This document shows, piece after piece, positions 16,701 through 26,133 of a stretch of DNA of 53,557 nucleotides. The translations under genes and the position numbers were made by a program. Source of the DNA: a virus. The notes under the pieces were generated by a model, which was not told where the DNA came from, searched no databases, and saw only the letters and a list, made by a program, of their open reading frames with translations. The stretch spans positions 1 to 53,557 of the IMG/VR virus record IMGVR_UViG_3300031963_000203; one strand, written 5' to 3'. Positions within the stretch are counted from its first letter, which is position 1. Each line of letters starts with the position of its first letter.

Positions 16701-19352
16701 GTCTGGATAATATGCAGTATCAAAGTTGGAACCTGTAATTCCACTTGTAACGTTTCCTCTTGAGGAAATCGTGGGATAAATGTTGGCCTCTGCACCAGTA
16801 GAAGATGTTACCAGTGTGTAAGCTGTTTCGTCTACGACCCCCTCAAAGAAATCTGGTCCTGTAATGTTGTTTCCGTCATACGTGATAACTGCTCCAGACG
16901 ATACAAAATAAGTCTTACCATTAACTATTTGTGTTTCTCCTTCCGGTTGCACATCTAAATACTTGTAGTACTCCTTAGTTGGTGTATATCCATATTGACT
17001 TTGCCAGAAGTCCATATCAAGTTCTCTAAGACCGTAGAATGAAAAGATTCCAAGTGGAATTCTATATGGGTTAAAAGTGGAAATTCTGTTAATAGATCCA
17101 AGAGATACTTTTGAAGTAAAATCTTCAACTTCAATAGTAGCATGTGTTTCAAAATCTTTTAAACCTAAAATTTCACCTCCAGAATCTTTAGCATACTGGT
17201 CAACAAATCTGAACTTGCCGACAACTACTGAAGCTCCCTTGTTTGAATATTCTGGAAATCCTTTATACGTATCAGTTGAAGTGTTCTTAACTGTATCTAG
17301 GAAAGTTGTTCCTACCTCTATTTTGTTGGCATCTTCAAGCAGTACTTTAACCCTTGTATTTGAATAGTTAGATCCTCCTACAAAAGATTGCTTTTGATTT
17401 ATATCGCAAGCATCAATATCATTAATGAATAATATTCCTCTTCTAGAATCCGGCATTCTAGTTTGTGTGGAAAAATTCTGGAAGAAATCCAGATAATACT
17501 TATTATTTTCTTGAGCACCTGTTGCTCTTGTCCTGATTACGAGTTCGTCACCAGATTGGAAAGCTTCAAATGAATTGTAGGTGAAAGAATTAAAAATTCC
17601 GGTTAAGGCACTAATAATATCTTCTGGCGTTCCGAATGGATGAAAATAATAAGCGTTGTCCTGTGCATAATAGCTTCCTGGTCCCCATTCATCAATAACA
17701 GAGGACATATCAGAAGCACTAATAATGTCGTATTTTGCACCAGGGGTTCCATAAAATCCTAAAGGATTATAGAATATAAAACTATCTTGATTAGTGTTGG
17801 TAAGCTCATCGGTTAATCTAATTACCTGATAAGCTCTTCCCTTCTCACCAGTCGAAGTTGCTCCGTATTGCTTTTTTGTCGTGACATCACTTCCGGTCAG
17901 AACTGAAAGGTCCAATGAGATATTCTGAAGAACTAATTGATTTTCAGATCCCGAAAGACCGTATCTATATTTTTCTAATCCAGGTGAAGTATCATAGGTA
18001 TCAGATCTCTTTAGAGATAAGAAATCTCCATTTTTGTCCTGAATCCAGAAAACCTTATTAAATTCATTGACATTAACATCCGTTGAATCTGGAATTATTC
18101 CCTCTATTTTTTCTGAATCAATGAAAATTCTAACACCATCATTATTGTATTGGTAATAAGGAAAATCTTGGTAATAATACCCTTTGTCATTTCTTTGAGG
18201 AACAGGAGTGTTTCCAGATTGTCCTTGATCAAGATATAGAGCATTTCCGTCCAACTGGAATGAAGCCATTTCTGCTGCATTCACATAAAGTCCAAAATAT
18301 CTATTAATTGTGTAGTTTTCAGAATCTTTGTCATCGAATAAAAATTCAAGATTAAGCAGTTTATAACTAATAATCCCATTTCTTCTGAATCCATCTGTCA
18401 TAGATTCTTCGAATCCTATCTGTGAACTGGGATCTGAAAAGAAATCTAATAAATAATCCCCTTTCTTATCAAAGACACCAACTGAATAGTTAACACCATT
18501 ATAGGTTGTAAGCTGATTCTCTTCAAATCTAACGTCTATAAGGGAATCAGTAAAACCTGGCGTTTGTTTAATTTTTCTAAGATATTTTCCTATCTTAGAA
18601 GATTCTCCCATATCATAAGTTGCAACAACTGTGGATTTAGGAAGAATTTTTTCTGTAAAGTGTGATGCAGTGTTCTCAACATTATTAAGATTGTACAAGG
18701 GATCAAGAAGAATAACACTTCCTTGTCCTTGCAGTACAGTAAAAAATGGACTAATCTGTCCAGTTAAAATGTTTCCATCAGTATAATTCTGTCCAAGATA
18801 TTGAACAATGAAAGGCAAGTAACCTGGAGAGTCCACATCTACTGATGGATCTTCAAGAATTTTATAATTTTTACCAGCTTCTAAAGCAGAAACTGGAACC
18901 TGATATGGATAATCAATAGGATCATTAACTTTGAAAATAACAAAGTAATCGGGAATATCTTCGCCAAGCCAAAAAGGAGCTAAATATGAGAAATCCTCAG
19001 GATAACGATCAGAAACTAATGGAGTAACACCTGCACTGTATGTGAAATTATATTGGCCAGAAAGGTTTTCGATCTGGTTTTGTACAGGGGTTCCTTCACC
19101 GGAAAGTCCAAAAACAAATTGCGAAGGCGTTTGTCCGTTATCAAAGAATGTGTAAAGATCACGATCAAACGATGACTCGGGAGAAATTCTAAAAGCTTTA
19201 TATGCTCGATTAGACATTTCCGCATTAGAATCTATAGAATTAAGCCAAATATCATCTTTTGAATCAACAGTGATTTTAACATTACCACTGATTCTTGGGT
19301 TAGCTCTTAAAACTCCAAAAGAAGCCGTCTGTTTGATTATTTTCCTTGCCAC
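13731..19352 (-). CDS. Very large virion structural protein (1873 aa)
   Basis: This 1873-residue protein is of a family I cannot name. It is rich in Tyr, Asn, Ser, Gly and Pro, beta-dominated, with no transmembrane segment or catalytic motif. Its size and its place in a run of structural genes point to a baseplate, tail-fibre network or neck component. It starts with GTG (19350-19352). An in-frame TAG lies a few codons upstream and no early ATG alternative exists, so the GTG is forced. No Shine-Dalgarno is visible, but the upstream 1177-codon gene ends only 16 bases before, so re-initiation is plausible. A Gly/Pro/Thr-rich segment near the middle (about residues 1210-1290, with SSTGPGSFYGVIGTTAGG) may be a hinge or short fibre element. 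Confidence 0.8.
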   Translation of the reverse strand: MARKIIKQTASFGVLRANPRISGNVKITVDSKDDIWLNSIDSNAEMSNRAYKAFRISPESSFDRDLYTFFDNGQTPSQFVFGLSGEGTPVQNQIENLSGQYNFTYSAGVTPLVSDRYPEDFSYLAPFWLGEDIPDYFVIFKVNDPIDYPYQVPVSALEAGKNYKILEDPSVDVDSPGYLPFIVQYLGQNYTDGNILTGQISPFFTVLQGQGSVILLDPLYNLNNVENTASHFTEKILPKSTVVATYDMGESSKIGKYLRKIKQTPGFTDSLIDVRFEENQLTTYNGVNYSVGVFDKKGDYLLDFFSDPSSQIGFEESMTDGFRRNGIISYKLLNLEFLFDDKDSENYTINRYFGLYVNAAEMASFQLDGNALYLDQGQSGNTPVPQRNDKGYYYQDFPYYQYNNDGVRIFIDSEKIEGIIPDSTDVNVNEFNKVFWIQDKNGDFLSLKRSDTYDTSPGLEKYRYGLSGSENQLVLQNISLDLSVLTGSDVTTKKQYGATSTGEKGRAYQVIRLTDELTNTNQDSFIFYNPLGFYGTPGAKYDIISASDMSSVIDEWGPGSYYAQDNAYYFHPFGTPEDIISALTGIFNSFTYNSFEAFQSGDELVIRTRATGAQENNKYYLDFFQNFSTQTRMPDSRRGILFINDIDACDINQKQSFVGGSNYSNTRVKVLLEDANKIEVGTTFLDTVKNTSTDTYKGFPEYSNKGASVVVGKFRFVDQYAKDSGGEILGLKDFETHATIEVEDFTSKVSLGSINRISTFNPYRIPLGIFSFYGLRELDMDFWQSQYGYTPTKEYYKYLDVQPEGETQIVNGKTYFVSSGAVITYDGNNITGPDFFEGVVDETAYTLVTSSTGAEANIYPTISSRGNVTSGITGSNFDTAYYPDLDAFPGFYGVQALKFVNDEVGSQTKLAQLNFGKLSSEYDYTQDNYNPDFATISRVSPYITKWSYKRGTDVRGNPYSLNANIAFSPLNFSPSFFRNSQDPQYFTHEWYQLQKPPYSIPEETLKEDKNYLADELDQAKLINANPSLRDYFLDYFSIEGEDLLQYYVDSTTIENINLSERYSVFDFNSANGFSETLFRGAKVRIKRTFTNFGQQESIKYLTDDRFYDEYKFSCVIVPVENIEDEIQPPIKIKVIENRTFKNITFVIELLIDDVRVYDFEPTIVSPPQQYLDLDYFLLYSLKDKLERQEGPVSSPPTWLPGGTIELPAVGDIKLSSALNVTSTANAAGVVSVVNSGTPGDDGTVYIIPNPEYESDLREEINFTYPISTVPGPTSSTGPGSFYGVIGTTAGGPSGQYTLPFPTGVGEGFINFTNTQTDYIFDFADVGAPGPTDIPSIVSYDQALAIPIYQREGGIGYWENILAKISFANISLLVNTESPYIEYKTYIWNSTTKATEVLNNQFVVEFLKPSAFEQNSIVVATEDLDKPQELDVFNVGYVLNEIPGESELYRYSGEYIPTFREVLGFENVKFDLPYWTIPSVYTFDVKVVTKPESSSNYELGSTLCYSIDGIIENKITLIKGVTYQFDLSDPSNTGYQIYFSTSNRGNGLTTDALTQGYTLVGTPGSSGSYVELEVPYDFPSSVYYVAQGGKYMGQKINLVDAIEYSYCSFGPNKNNFGVSKNVNYYKYATEWIFRISIDSPYDPVYNLIGETPIDKRNLSIFESSWDPGFYRQYTDPTTFESLPGTKSMLEEKSFFGSKVMQTPDSINSQKQLVYPSSLTNVLELNYDNYPDYEILWEETSTEIRGILLMDRMLIRYFLNDGAKQTFQEFIVPEFGFGTESDINDDFIEYMELNIVPIFQSQNNGTYLKKIPLADPLDLVSVVGDYADYQKLSNGYLPSQEVKYTKVNELRYEFRLPKDPSFDYSIAFSIQIAKI

Positions 19353-19368
19353 AATCTGTAACTAGTTA

Positions 19369-22300
19369 TTATTTATTTGTGATAACATTTTGTGAGTAAG
19401 CTGGAGAAACCAAGGATGTCTTAGTGTAGCTTCCAGAAACTAAAACGTCAAAGGAAAAAAGATCCTCGTTCTTTACTTGAATATCTATACCTATCTTTTT
19501 GGTATAAGTGATATTCTTAAGGTTACCAGCAGATCTCCAACCTCCAATATATCCTAATTTGTCCTGTGCTCTAAGTTGGAATATAATTGGAACTGTAATC
19601 GCGTTTTCTTGTCCAAATTCGAGTGTCTTTTTTGCTAACTGTGTTGAACCTTCAACTTGTACTGCCGTGTGATCTGTAGGAGCTAAAAATAAATAAGCTC
19701 CACATGAGAACTTACCACATAAGTATTCATCAAATTCTACAAATCCTAGCTTATTAGGATAAGAATTATCATCGGTTCCGAATGTTGATCCCGAGTTAGC
19801 TCCATAAAATTCCAATTGCTGAATTGAAAGATTTTGAGGATTTGCAGTGTCGTATCCAACTGGTTCAGAAGTGATGTTTGTATCAACTTCAAATCCTAAA
19901 GCATGTCTAAATGCTGGATATATCATTGGACCAGAAGAAGTAACAGAGGGTCTTTCTAAATCAGTAAAACTTAGGGCAGATCCATCATTGATTTGAGGGT
20001 GAGAAATATGAATACAGAATTCATTTAAGTTTCCTCCCCCTACTGGTGTTGTTCCAGAATAGGTTCCGCTCCAAACTCCTGAGTTTGCTCCCGCACCACC
20101 GACTGCTGTTGTATCAGGATCAAAAGGCATTAGTATACCATAGTTGTTGATCGGATAATTCGCACCTCCAGAAGATGACCCGTTTGAAATAGTCCAGCCT
20201 AAAGTTGTACTAGGGGTAAAATAAAGATTCTGGTCTAGGCCTACACTCTTATACCTTGGATAAATGAATTGCGAATAAGCATTTCCACTTTGGTATCCAA
20301 GAGCTTGAATGAAATCACCGGGTGTTGTGGTATCAACTTGTGAAGCAACCACACCGGATAATTGTACAGGGGTTTCTCCATATTTTCTATTAGTATCATA
20401 ATCACTACTAACTGCAAATGGGGGTGGTGAGATAGCAGAGTTAGGCGCTTTAACACCCTGACCTCCAGGAATTAATGAAGTTAGTTCAAGAGGAGTAGCT
20501 GCTTCATTTCTTAATTCAACATAATAAGTAACAGTGGCTATCTTACCCTTATTATTCGGATTAGAAAGGTCTATAAGCTCATTATAATAACCTGCGAAGA
20601 AGTTAACAGTGCTTCCTGGTTTAATCTTCGTAGAAGTGTTCCCATTTGTGATATAAACTCCAAGAGTTCCTTTTGCTTTAGCAATTAACGATCTTAAGTT
20701 CTGGAGTTCATTGTCTATTTGAGTAAGCTTCTGGAATAAATCTATTGCCACTCCATTTGGATCGAAAAATCCAGAAGAAATTACTGTTGAATTGTGAGCA
20801 TAGTACTTATCACCGGATGTAAATGAAGTAGACAAGTGTTGGTCTAAACCTTTTGCTTGTAAATCAGCTTGAACCTGAACCAAAGTTTGGTCACTTACAT
20901 TCTGCTCAATAAATGGAGAGTTATCAATCTGTACAGCAAGATCTGGTGGAAACTCAACCACTATTGAGGTTGACCAATCAGACGTTAAAGGATTAGTTGG
21001 CCAGCCTGCTTCAGAAATTGCTTGAACCTGTATTTCTACTTTTTCGCCTTTTGAGATTGCAACGTCCAATTGGTTGATGTTTACTGTGTTGGCATCGCTA
21101 ACATCTTCAAGCTTCCACACATATGTACCTCTTTTTTGGTCATAAACTTTCTTTCTAAGATCGCTCTTAGTTTGTGTCCAGTTCGAGAATTGACCAGGTT
21201 TGCTTACTCCATCATTGTCAACAAAGTCAATTTGAGTTGTACCGTTACTGTTTCCTGTAAGAGAAAGATATCGATATCTGATATTGAATTGAACTATGTT
21301 TTGTTCTCCTGTTTTAGGATCAGAAAGGGGTTCTGGAATTGGCCAAAAACCTCTAACTCTATATTTAGGAGCTTCCTTAAGCTCCGGAGTTGTAGTGGTT
21401 AAATTATTTAAGTCAGTTATTGTTGTGGCTAAGAGATCAGTTTTTGTTGCCTTTTCTTTAGTTAAAGTTGATATTTTGTCGCTCAACTTTTTGAATTCAG
21501 CAGTTGGTGCTTTCTTAGTGGCAGTTGTTGTAAGATCTGAAATCTGTTTTCTTGTTTGATCTATTGCTTTGTCAATAGAAGAGATTTCATTTTTTAAAGA
21601 GGTTTTTACCTGTACTTTCTCTTTGAAAAGTTTATTTTCTTTAGAGTCTGTGATCTGTGTATTAACCTGTACAACTTTGAAATTTTCCTGTGCAACAACA
21701 GGTGCAGCAGGAGATAATCCAAAAACTGCAGGAATCGTTTTTTCTTTTGCAGCTGCTATGAATGTTTGTCCAAAATCAGAAACTTGGGAATTGTAAAATT
21801 CTGCTAAAGTCTTCACACCATCGCTGGTATTGATCTGAAGCTCATTTGACCAAAATGTGATACCAGGACTGTAAGTGCTTGAAGCTACATTGAAGTCACC
21901 ATCAATCGATTTGAGAAAAATAGCCTGTCTTTCATCAAATCCAACATTTACTTCCACTCTTCTGTTTGATAAGACATTCGATGAAATAGCAAGTGAATCA
22001 TTTCCAATTCTAATCGGTTCAAATCCAAATAGTCTTCTTAATACAACTGTCGAATCTGAGTTATCAATCGAGGTAATCTCGTATTTGGTACCACCTGTTG
22101 TGATAAGTTGATCACCTTTTGTAAGGGTTCTCGAATCTGTAGTTGTTGAAAGAGTATCTGTATATCTTAAAGTGGTAAGTTTATATTTCCTTACAGTATT
22201 AGTTGAAGTGACTCCGTTTTGTGTTGTTTGAGTTTCTTCATCAAATATTCTAAGTACACCGAATGAACCTTTGTATCTTAGCGTTCTTAATTCTAAGTCA

Positions 22301-22902
22301 TTAACTTGTTCATCAACAAAATATTGTATGCCTTGACCTTCTAGAGCTGCAATAAAATCTGCATCAGTAAGATCATTTCTGCCTTTAATGTTTGTGTCGA
22401 AGTATTGTCTTTGTATGTCAGTCTGAGTGTTTGCAATTATTCTTTTTAGCTGAACGCTTTCAGAATTGTCAGGAATTTGATTTTCAACATCAACTGTAAT
22501 ATAGAGTAAAGGATTTAAGAAAGATTCAAAAAACCAATTATTTCTTGCTCTGAATGTTGCTGGAACTTGAAGACTAGTTGGTGAAGAAGGATCTTTTAAA
22601 ACAGAAGCTTGATAAATTTTAGAAACAGTACCATCAGATTTTCTAATATTTGCAGTGTTATCCTCAAGTCCTGAAAGAGCTAAAATATTCTGATCCAGTC
22701 TATTAATCTCAGATTTCAAAAATCCATAAGATGGAATTTGAATATTTTCTGAAGTGTTATCATCCTTCAGAAATTCAATCTCTACTGAGTCATTAGGAGA
22801 AGTTGCAACATCGTTAAGCTTATTAATAATTTCCAGAGAATTTTTCTGTAATCTTAGAAATTGAGCTATTAAAGATGCAAACGAATTTTTGGTACTCGAC
22901 AT
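19369..22902 (-). CDS. Large virion structural protein with coiled coil and Fn3-like segment
   Basis: This 1177-residue protein is not assigned to a known family. It opens with a helical region, followed by beta-rich sequence. A long Lys/Thr/Asp-rich coiled-coil-like stretch lies at about residues 425-500. A segment at about 510-650 has the spacing and aromatic pattern of a fibronectin-III-like domain (KYRVRGFWPIP, then EIQVQAISEAGWP and SDWSTSIVVEF). The last third is rich in Gly, Ser, Asn and Tyr. A coiled coil between globular parts suits an elongated trimeric baseplate or fibre component. It begins 5 bases after the stop of the 727-codon gene in a compact four-gene unit. Confidence 0.78.
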   Translation of the reverse strand: MSSTKNSFASLIAQFLRLQKNSLEIINKLNDVATSPNDSVEIEFLKDDNTSENIQIPSYGFLKSEINRLDQNILALSGLEDNTANIRKSDGTVSKIYQASVLKDPSSPTSLQVPATFRARNNWFFESFLNPLLYITVDVENQIPDNSESVQLKRIIANTQTDIQRQYFDTNIKGRNDLTDADFIAALEGQGIQYFVDEQVNDLELRTLRYKGSFGVLRIFDEETQTTQNGVTSTNTVRKYKLTTLRYTDTLSTTTDSRTLTKGDQLITTGGTKYEITSIDNSDSTVVLRRLFGFEPIRIGNDSLAISSNVLSNRRVEVNVGFDERQAIFLKSIDGDFNVASSTYSPGITFWSNELQINTSDGVKTLAEFYNSQVSDFGQTFIAAAKEKTIPAVFGLSPAAPVVAQENFKVVQVNTQITDSKENKLFKEKVQVKTSLKNEISSIDKAIDQTRKQISDLTTTATKKAPTAEFKKLSDKISTLTKEKATKTDLLATTITDLNNLTTTTPELKEAPKYRVRGFWPIPEPLSDPKTGEQNIVQFNIRYRYLSLTGNSNGTTQIDFVDNDGVSKPGQFSNWTQTKSDLRKKVYDQKRGTYVWKLEDVSDANTVNINQLDVAISKGEKVEIQVQAISEAGWPTNPLTSDWSTSIVVEFPPDLAVQIDNSPFIEQNVSDQTLVQVQADLQAKGLDQHLSTSFTSGDKYYAHNSTVISSGFFDPNGVAIDLFQKLTQIDNELQNLRSLIAKAKGTLGVYITNGNTSTKIKPGSTVNFFAGYYNELIDLSNPNNKGKIATVTYYVELRNEAATPLELTSLIPGGQGVKAPNSAISPPPFAVSSDYDTNRKYGETPVQLSGVVASQVDTTTPGDFIQALGYQSGNAYSQFIYPRYKSVGLDQNLYFTPSTTLGWTISNGSSSGGANYPINNYGILMPFDPDTTAVGGAGANSGVWSGTYSGTTPVGGGNLNEFCIHISHPQINDGSALSFTDLERPSVTSSGPMIYPAFRHALGFEVDTNITSEPVGYDTANPQNLSIQQLEFYGANSGSTFGTDDNSYPNKLGFVEFDEYLCGKFSCGAYLFLAPTDHTAVQVEGSTQLAKKTLEFGQENAITVPIIFQLRAQDKLGYIGGWRSAGNLKNITYTKKIGIDIQVKNEDLFSFDVLVSGSYTKTSLVSPAYSQNVITNK

Positions 22903-22907
22903 TTAAA

Positions 22908-25091
22908 TTATTTTATTTGATCAACTTCGAATGTTAAATTCACATCGTCAGTACAAACTATATCAAAGATAGGCTTATAAGAAGAAGTACTGAATTGTGT
23001 ATTTAAGAATCCTGCTACTACTACAGAATAAGGAACTCCAGAAGGTGCATTTTTAGGATATTCTCCAAGAGCATCTGTTAATACTACTAAGGAATAATTT
23101 CCTAAATCAATCTCATCACTTATCACCAATCTCATAACCTGTCCTTTTTTCCATTTGGTAATTGAGTCATCGATTTTGATAACTATATCATTGGTTGCAG
23201 TTATTGAAATTCCGTTATTCTTATGCTTAAGATAATTTGTATAGATTTCTAATCCTACTGTGTTACCAGCTACAGGATTGATTGTAAATATGGAATTAGG
23301 TCCTATATTATAATCCTGTTGTGTGACATCAACTCTTAAGATATTAGGAATTGTTCTATCTACTTGCGTTCCCTTTCCATCTTTCAATAGATCCAAATTA
23401 TAGGACATATTAATTGATGTTTGATTTTGCAAAATGTCCTGAATATCATCGCTATTTTTCTCAATGAGGAATAAGATATCTTGAGTGTTCTCAAACAGTG
23501 CCTGATTTGCCTGTAATGAATTCTCAACAATAGTTAGTCTATTTTTTATTTCATTACTGTCATCAGTATTGATGATAAGGTCCTTTAAGGCAGCAACTTC
23601 ATCTTGGAGATTCATGATCTCCAAAGTTCTGTCGTTCAAATTCTTGGCAGCATCCTGTAACACAGTTGCAGCATCCATGAATATAGAAAGAGAGAAAGAA
23701 GAGTAATCGTTAATTGCTTGTTCTACACCAGTACTTTCAACATCAGTGTCAAACTTTAAATTGATCTTGAAACCATAGGAATTTCCATTGAGTTTGGTTA
23801 TTGGATCAGGCTTGAACTTATTGAAACTTGGAAGTTTAGCAGCATTTCCAGAAACTGGCTCAGGATCATTAAAGAATAAGATTCCGTAAAGATTTGTTTC
23901 TGAATCGGTAGGATTATTAGGATCATACACATCATAATAAATCAGTGCTGCATTAAATTCAAAAGAAACTGTACTTGGTGTTGAATTCCATTCTTCAATA
24001 GTTGTAATTCCAACGTAGTTTTGTACTGCCTTGTAAGATGATGGTTCAAAATCAATTTGTACACCATCTAAGTTGCTTCTTTTGTAACTAACTGTAAATC
24101 CGCCTAAACCTGTAGCTGCTACATATTTTTCAAGTTCATAGTTTGAGGCATCGAAGAAAGAAGGATCACTGAAATAAGAATTAGCCTCATCTCTTGGAGA
24201 GTACCAATTCGAACTGAATGTACCTGTTGCTGATGTGCCACTTACTCCAGGTTCTCCTAAAACGTCCTGGTCGAAAATAGCTAATTTTGGTAGCCCGTTT
24301 GGACCATAAACTCCAGAAGCAGAATCTCTTCCTTGAATATACTCTGTATCTAAAGGGTCAGAAGGATTGTGAGTCCATGTTCTATCCGGATAGTAATTTT
24401 CATCAGCTACGGTTTTGAAAAGAACATAAGGAGTTGCACCATCACTAGTTGGAACGTGAATATAAACCTCAGAATATGCGTTTTCTGAATTTTGTACAGA
24501 ATTTACAACGTCAATTTCTCCGATATATTGGACTAATCTTTCATATCTTGGAGTAGGAGTTCCATTACCAGTTAAATATGTGTCTTCTTCTACCCATCTT
24601 TTGTCTGAGTATGGAAAACCATTAACTGTACTTGTTGTTACTTGGTCAAGAGTGGAAACCACTTCATTAGAATTGGCTGCTCTATAACGGATTCCTCCTA
24701 ATTCTTTTACCCATTTCCAAAAAACTCTTTCCGAAACGTTTCTTTTTAACTCCGCATTATAATTTGCATCAGAAATAACAGTGCTTTCTAAATTCAAACA
24801 ATAGTTTTGGAAAGAAATTTCTGCAGACGGACTTAAATTATTCGGGTTTGACAGAATAAAATCTCCATAAGCAGCATCTAAGAATGTCGTATCAATAGCA
24901 TCGAACTGAAACGAGTTTTCCCCATAAGTTGGACTTCCGAATTCAGGAAGTTTAAGAAGAGCATATTTTGAGAACTTAAATTTCTTTAATGAATTATTAA
25001 AGGTAAGTGATAAATCCTCTGCAGCAGAAGAGAAGGTATAAAATGTACCTCCCTGAACTGATATGGGTCTTATAAAAGGGGTTTTTGCCAT
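22908..25091 (-). CDS. Virion structural protein with central coiled coil
   Basis: This 727-residue protein is unrecognised. The N-terminal ~450 residues are beta-rich and Tyr/Ser/Asn-rich. At about residues 467-560 there is a clear helical, heptad-like stretch (with NDRTLEIMNLQDEVAALKDL and further leucines), and a C-terminal beta-rich domain of about 160 residues follows. Such a head-coil-head layout fits a trimeric tail or baseplate appendage. It sits between the 305-residue fibre-like protein and the 1177-residue protein, with a 13-base gap upstream and a 5-base gap downstream. No enzymatic motif is visible. T4 gp8-gp11 equivalents would be expected in this part of the genome, but I cannot match it to any of them. 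Confidence 0.75.
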   Translation of the reverse strand: MAKTPFIRPISVQGGTFYTFSSAAEDLSLTFNNSLKKFKFSKYALLKLPEFGSPTYGENSFQFDAIDTTFLDAAYGDFILSNPNNLSPSAEISFQNYCLNLESTVISDANYNAELKRNVSERVFWKWVKELGGIRYRAANSNEVVSTLDQVTTSTVNGFPYSDKRWVEEDTYLTGNGTPTPRYERLVQYIGEIDVVNSVQNSENAYSEVYIHVPTSDGATPYVLFKTVADENYYPDRTWTHNPSDPLDTEYIQGRDSASGVYGPNGLPKLAIFDQDVLGEPGVSGTSATGTFSSNWYSPRDEANSYFSDPSFFDASNYELEKYVAATGLGGFTVSYKRSNLDGVQIDFEPSSYKAVQNYVGITTIEEWNSTPSTVSFEFNAALIYYDVYDPNNPTDSETNLYGILFFNDPEPVSGNAAKLPSFNKFKPDPITKLNGNSYGFKINLKFDTDVESTGVEQAINDYSSFSLSIFMDAATVLQDAAKNLNDRTLEIMNLQDEVAALKDLIINTDDSNEIKNRLTIVENSLQANQALFENTQDILFLIEKNSDDIQDILQNQTSINMSYNLDLLKDGKGTQVDRTIPNILRVDVTQQDYNIGPNSIFTINPVAGNTVGLEIYTNYLKHKNNGISITATNDIVIKIDDSITKWKKGQVMRLVISDEIDLGNYSLVVLTDALGEYPKNAPSGVPYSVVVAGFLNTQFSTSSYKPIFDIVCTDDVNLTFEVDQIK

Positions 25092-25104
25092 TAAATGCTA
25101 TTAA

Positions 25105-26022
25105 TTAGAAGTTCCAGTTTGATGTGGCTGATAGAACGACCCATGATCCCTTTTCAGAGGCATCAGATTGAGCTATTCTAGGTTCCCACATGAGGGTAAG
25201 TGCAGATTTGTACTGATTTGCAGTGGTTGTGAATTCTGGCGATGTATATTGTCCATCAGCAGTATTGAATCCAGTATAGTATTGTAAACCTGGTCCAGTA
25301 ACTCCAGTTGCTATTGAGCCACTTGAGGTTGCTGTGTCTATTAAAGTAACAGTAAATCCTGCAGGAATATCGGAAGCTGTAGCTCCTGATCCTGTTGTTG
25401 CATAAAAGAAAAATCCAGTGGTAAATCCTGCATCACCCGGTGCAGATGAAACATAATCGGATTGAATATAAATCACATTTTCAGTCAATGTTAACTGATA
25501 AGGATTTGAGTATGTTCCTGTTACGCCTGCTCCGGGAGCAGCTGGGAATACTGTTGTAGATCCAACTGAAGCTTTTCTGTTTGTGTTTACTACGCTACCA
25601 GAAGCTCCGAAAGTTAGTGCTCCGTCCATAATTGCTTTTGCCTGGAAGGTAGCAGTTGCACCAAACGTAGCAGAACCTGTTGCTGAAAAGGCATTCGATT
25701 GAAGCACATTTGAGAAAATACCAGTGGCACCAGCAATCGTATTAGAAGCTACCATAAAACCAGCACTTGCTCCAGTTCCATAAATTTGAATAGTTGGAGA
25801 TCCTGCTGAAGGCATGACCATACTATTGGAAAGGAAGGACTTAGCCTTGATTTGACCGCTGGAAGCTGAAGAAACGTCTATCGATCCAGTTAAAACATTA
25901 ATGTTAAAAGTGTCTTCTAAATCATTATAAGCGTTCTCTAATAGTAAAAAATTAGCATTAATTGTAAGTCTTGAACCCGAAATAGAATCGGTTCCAAGGA
26001 TTTCATTGATTGTTACTGCCAT
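25105..26022 (-). CDS. Short fibre-like virion protein
   Basis: This 305-residue protein is rich in Ala, Gly, Ser and Thr. After an N-terminal motif (INEILGTDSI, then INANFLLLENAY) it runs through short beta-strand-like repeats (ATGSATFGATATFQAKA), then a more compact C-terminal domain ending SNWNF. The N-terminal motif resembles residues 3-30 of the long fibre at 9987-12917, so both may dock on the same virion site. It is the first gene of a four-gene structural unit and follows a GGATATATATC element by 17 bases. It is probably a tail or head fibre. The ligand is unknown. Confidence 0.7.
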   Translation of the reverse strand: MAVTINEILGTDSISGSRLTINANFLLLENAYNDLEDTFNINVLTGSIDVSSASSGQIKAKSFLSNSMVMPSAGSPTIQIYGTGASAGFMVASNTIAGATGIFSNVLQSNAFSATGSATFGATATFQAKAIMDGALTFGASGSVVNTNRKASVGSTTVFPAAPGAGVTGTYSNPYQLTLTENVIYIQSDYVSSAPGDAGFTTGFFFYATTGSGATASDIPAGFTVTLIDTATSSGSIATGVTGPGLQYYTGFNTADGQYTSPEFTTTANQYKSALTLMWEPRIAQSDASEKGSWVVLSATSNWNF

Positions 26023-26039
26023 TTGGGATTTCTTTTTTT

Positions 26040-26050
26040 GATATATATCC
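26040..26050. promoter_or_regulatory. Promoter-like element in the divergent phoH/structural gap
   Basis: The only divergent gap here between a structural unit and phoH holds the palindrome GATATATATC (read GGATATATATC on the minus strand), 17 bases before the 305-codon gene. Being palindromic, it could in principle serve both directions, but on the plus side it lies about 84 bases from the phoH start. Confidence 0.45.
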
Positions 26051-26133
26051 TGTACTAATCAAGATAGGAAAAGACAGGCATTTTATTAAACAGCAAAATG
26101 CTAAGTAGTTTCTTAGAAAAAAAGAGTTTCTTT

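Noticed and set aside
26098-26133. ATG at 26098 as start of phoH
   Set aside because: No ribosome binding site and an uncharacteristic extra 12 residues; AAAGAG lies 7 bases before the ATG at 26134.
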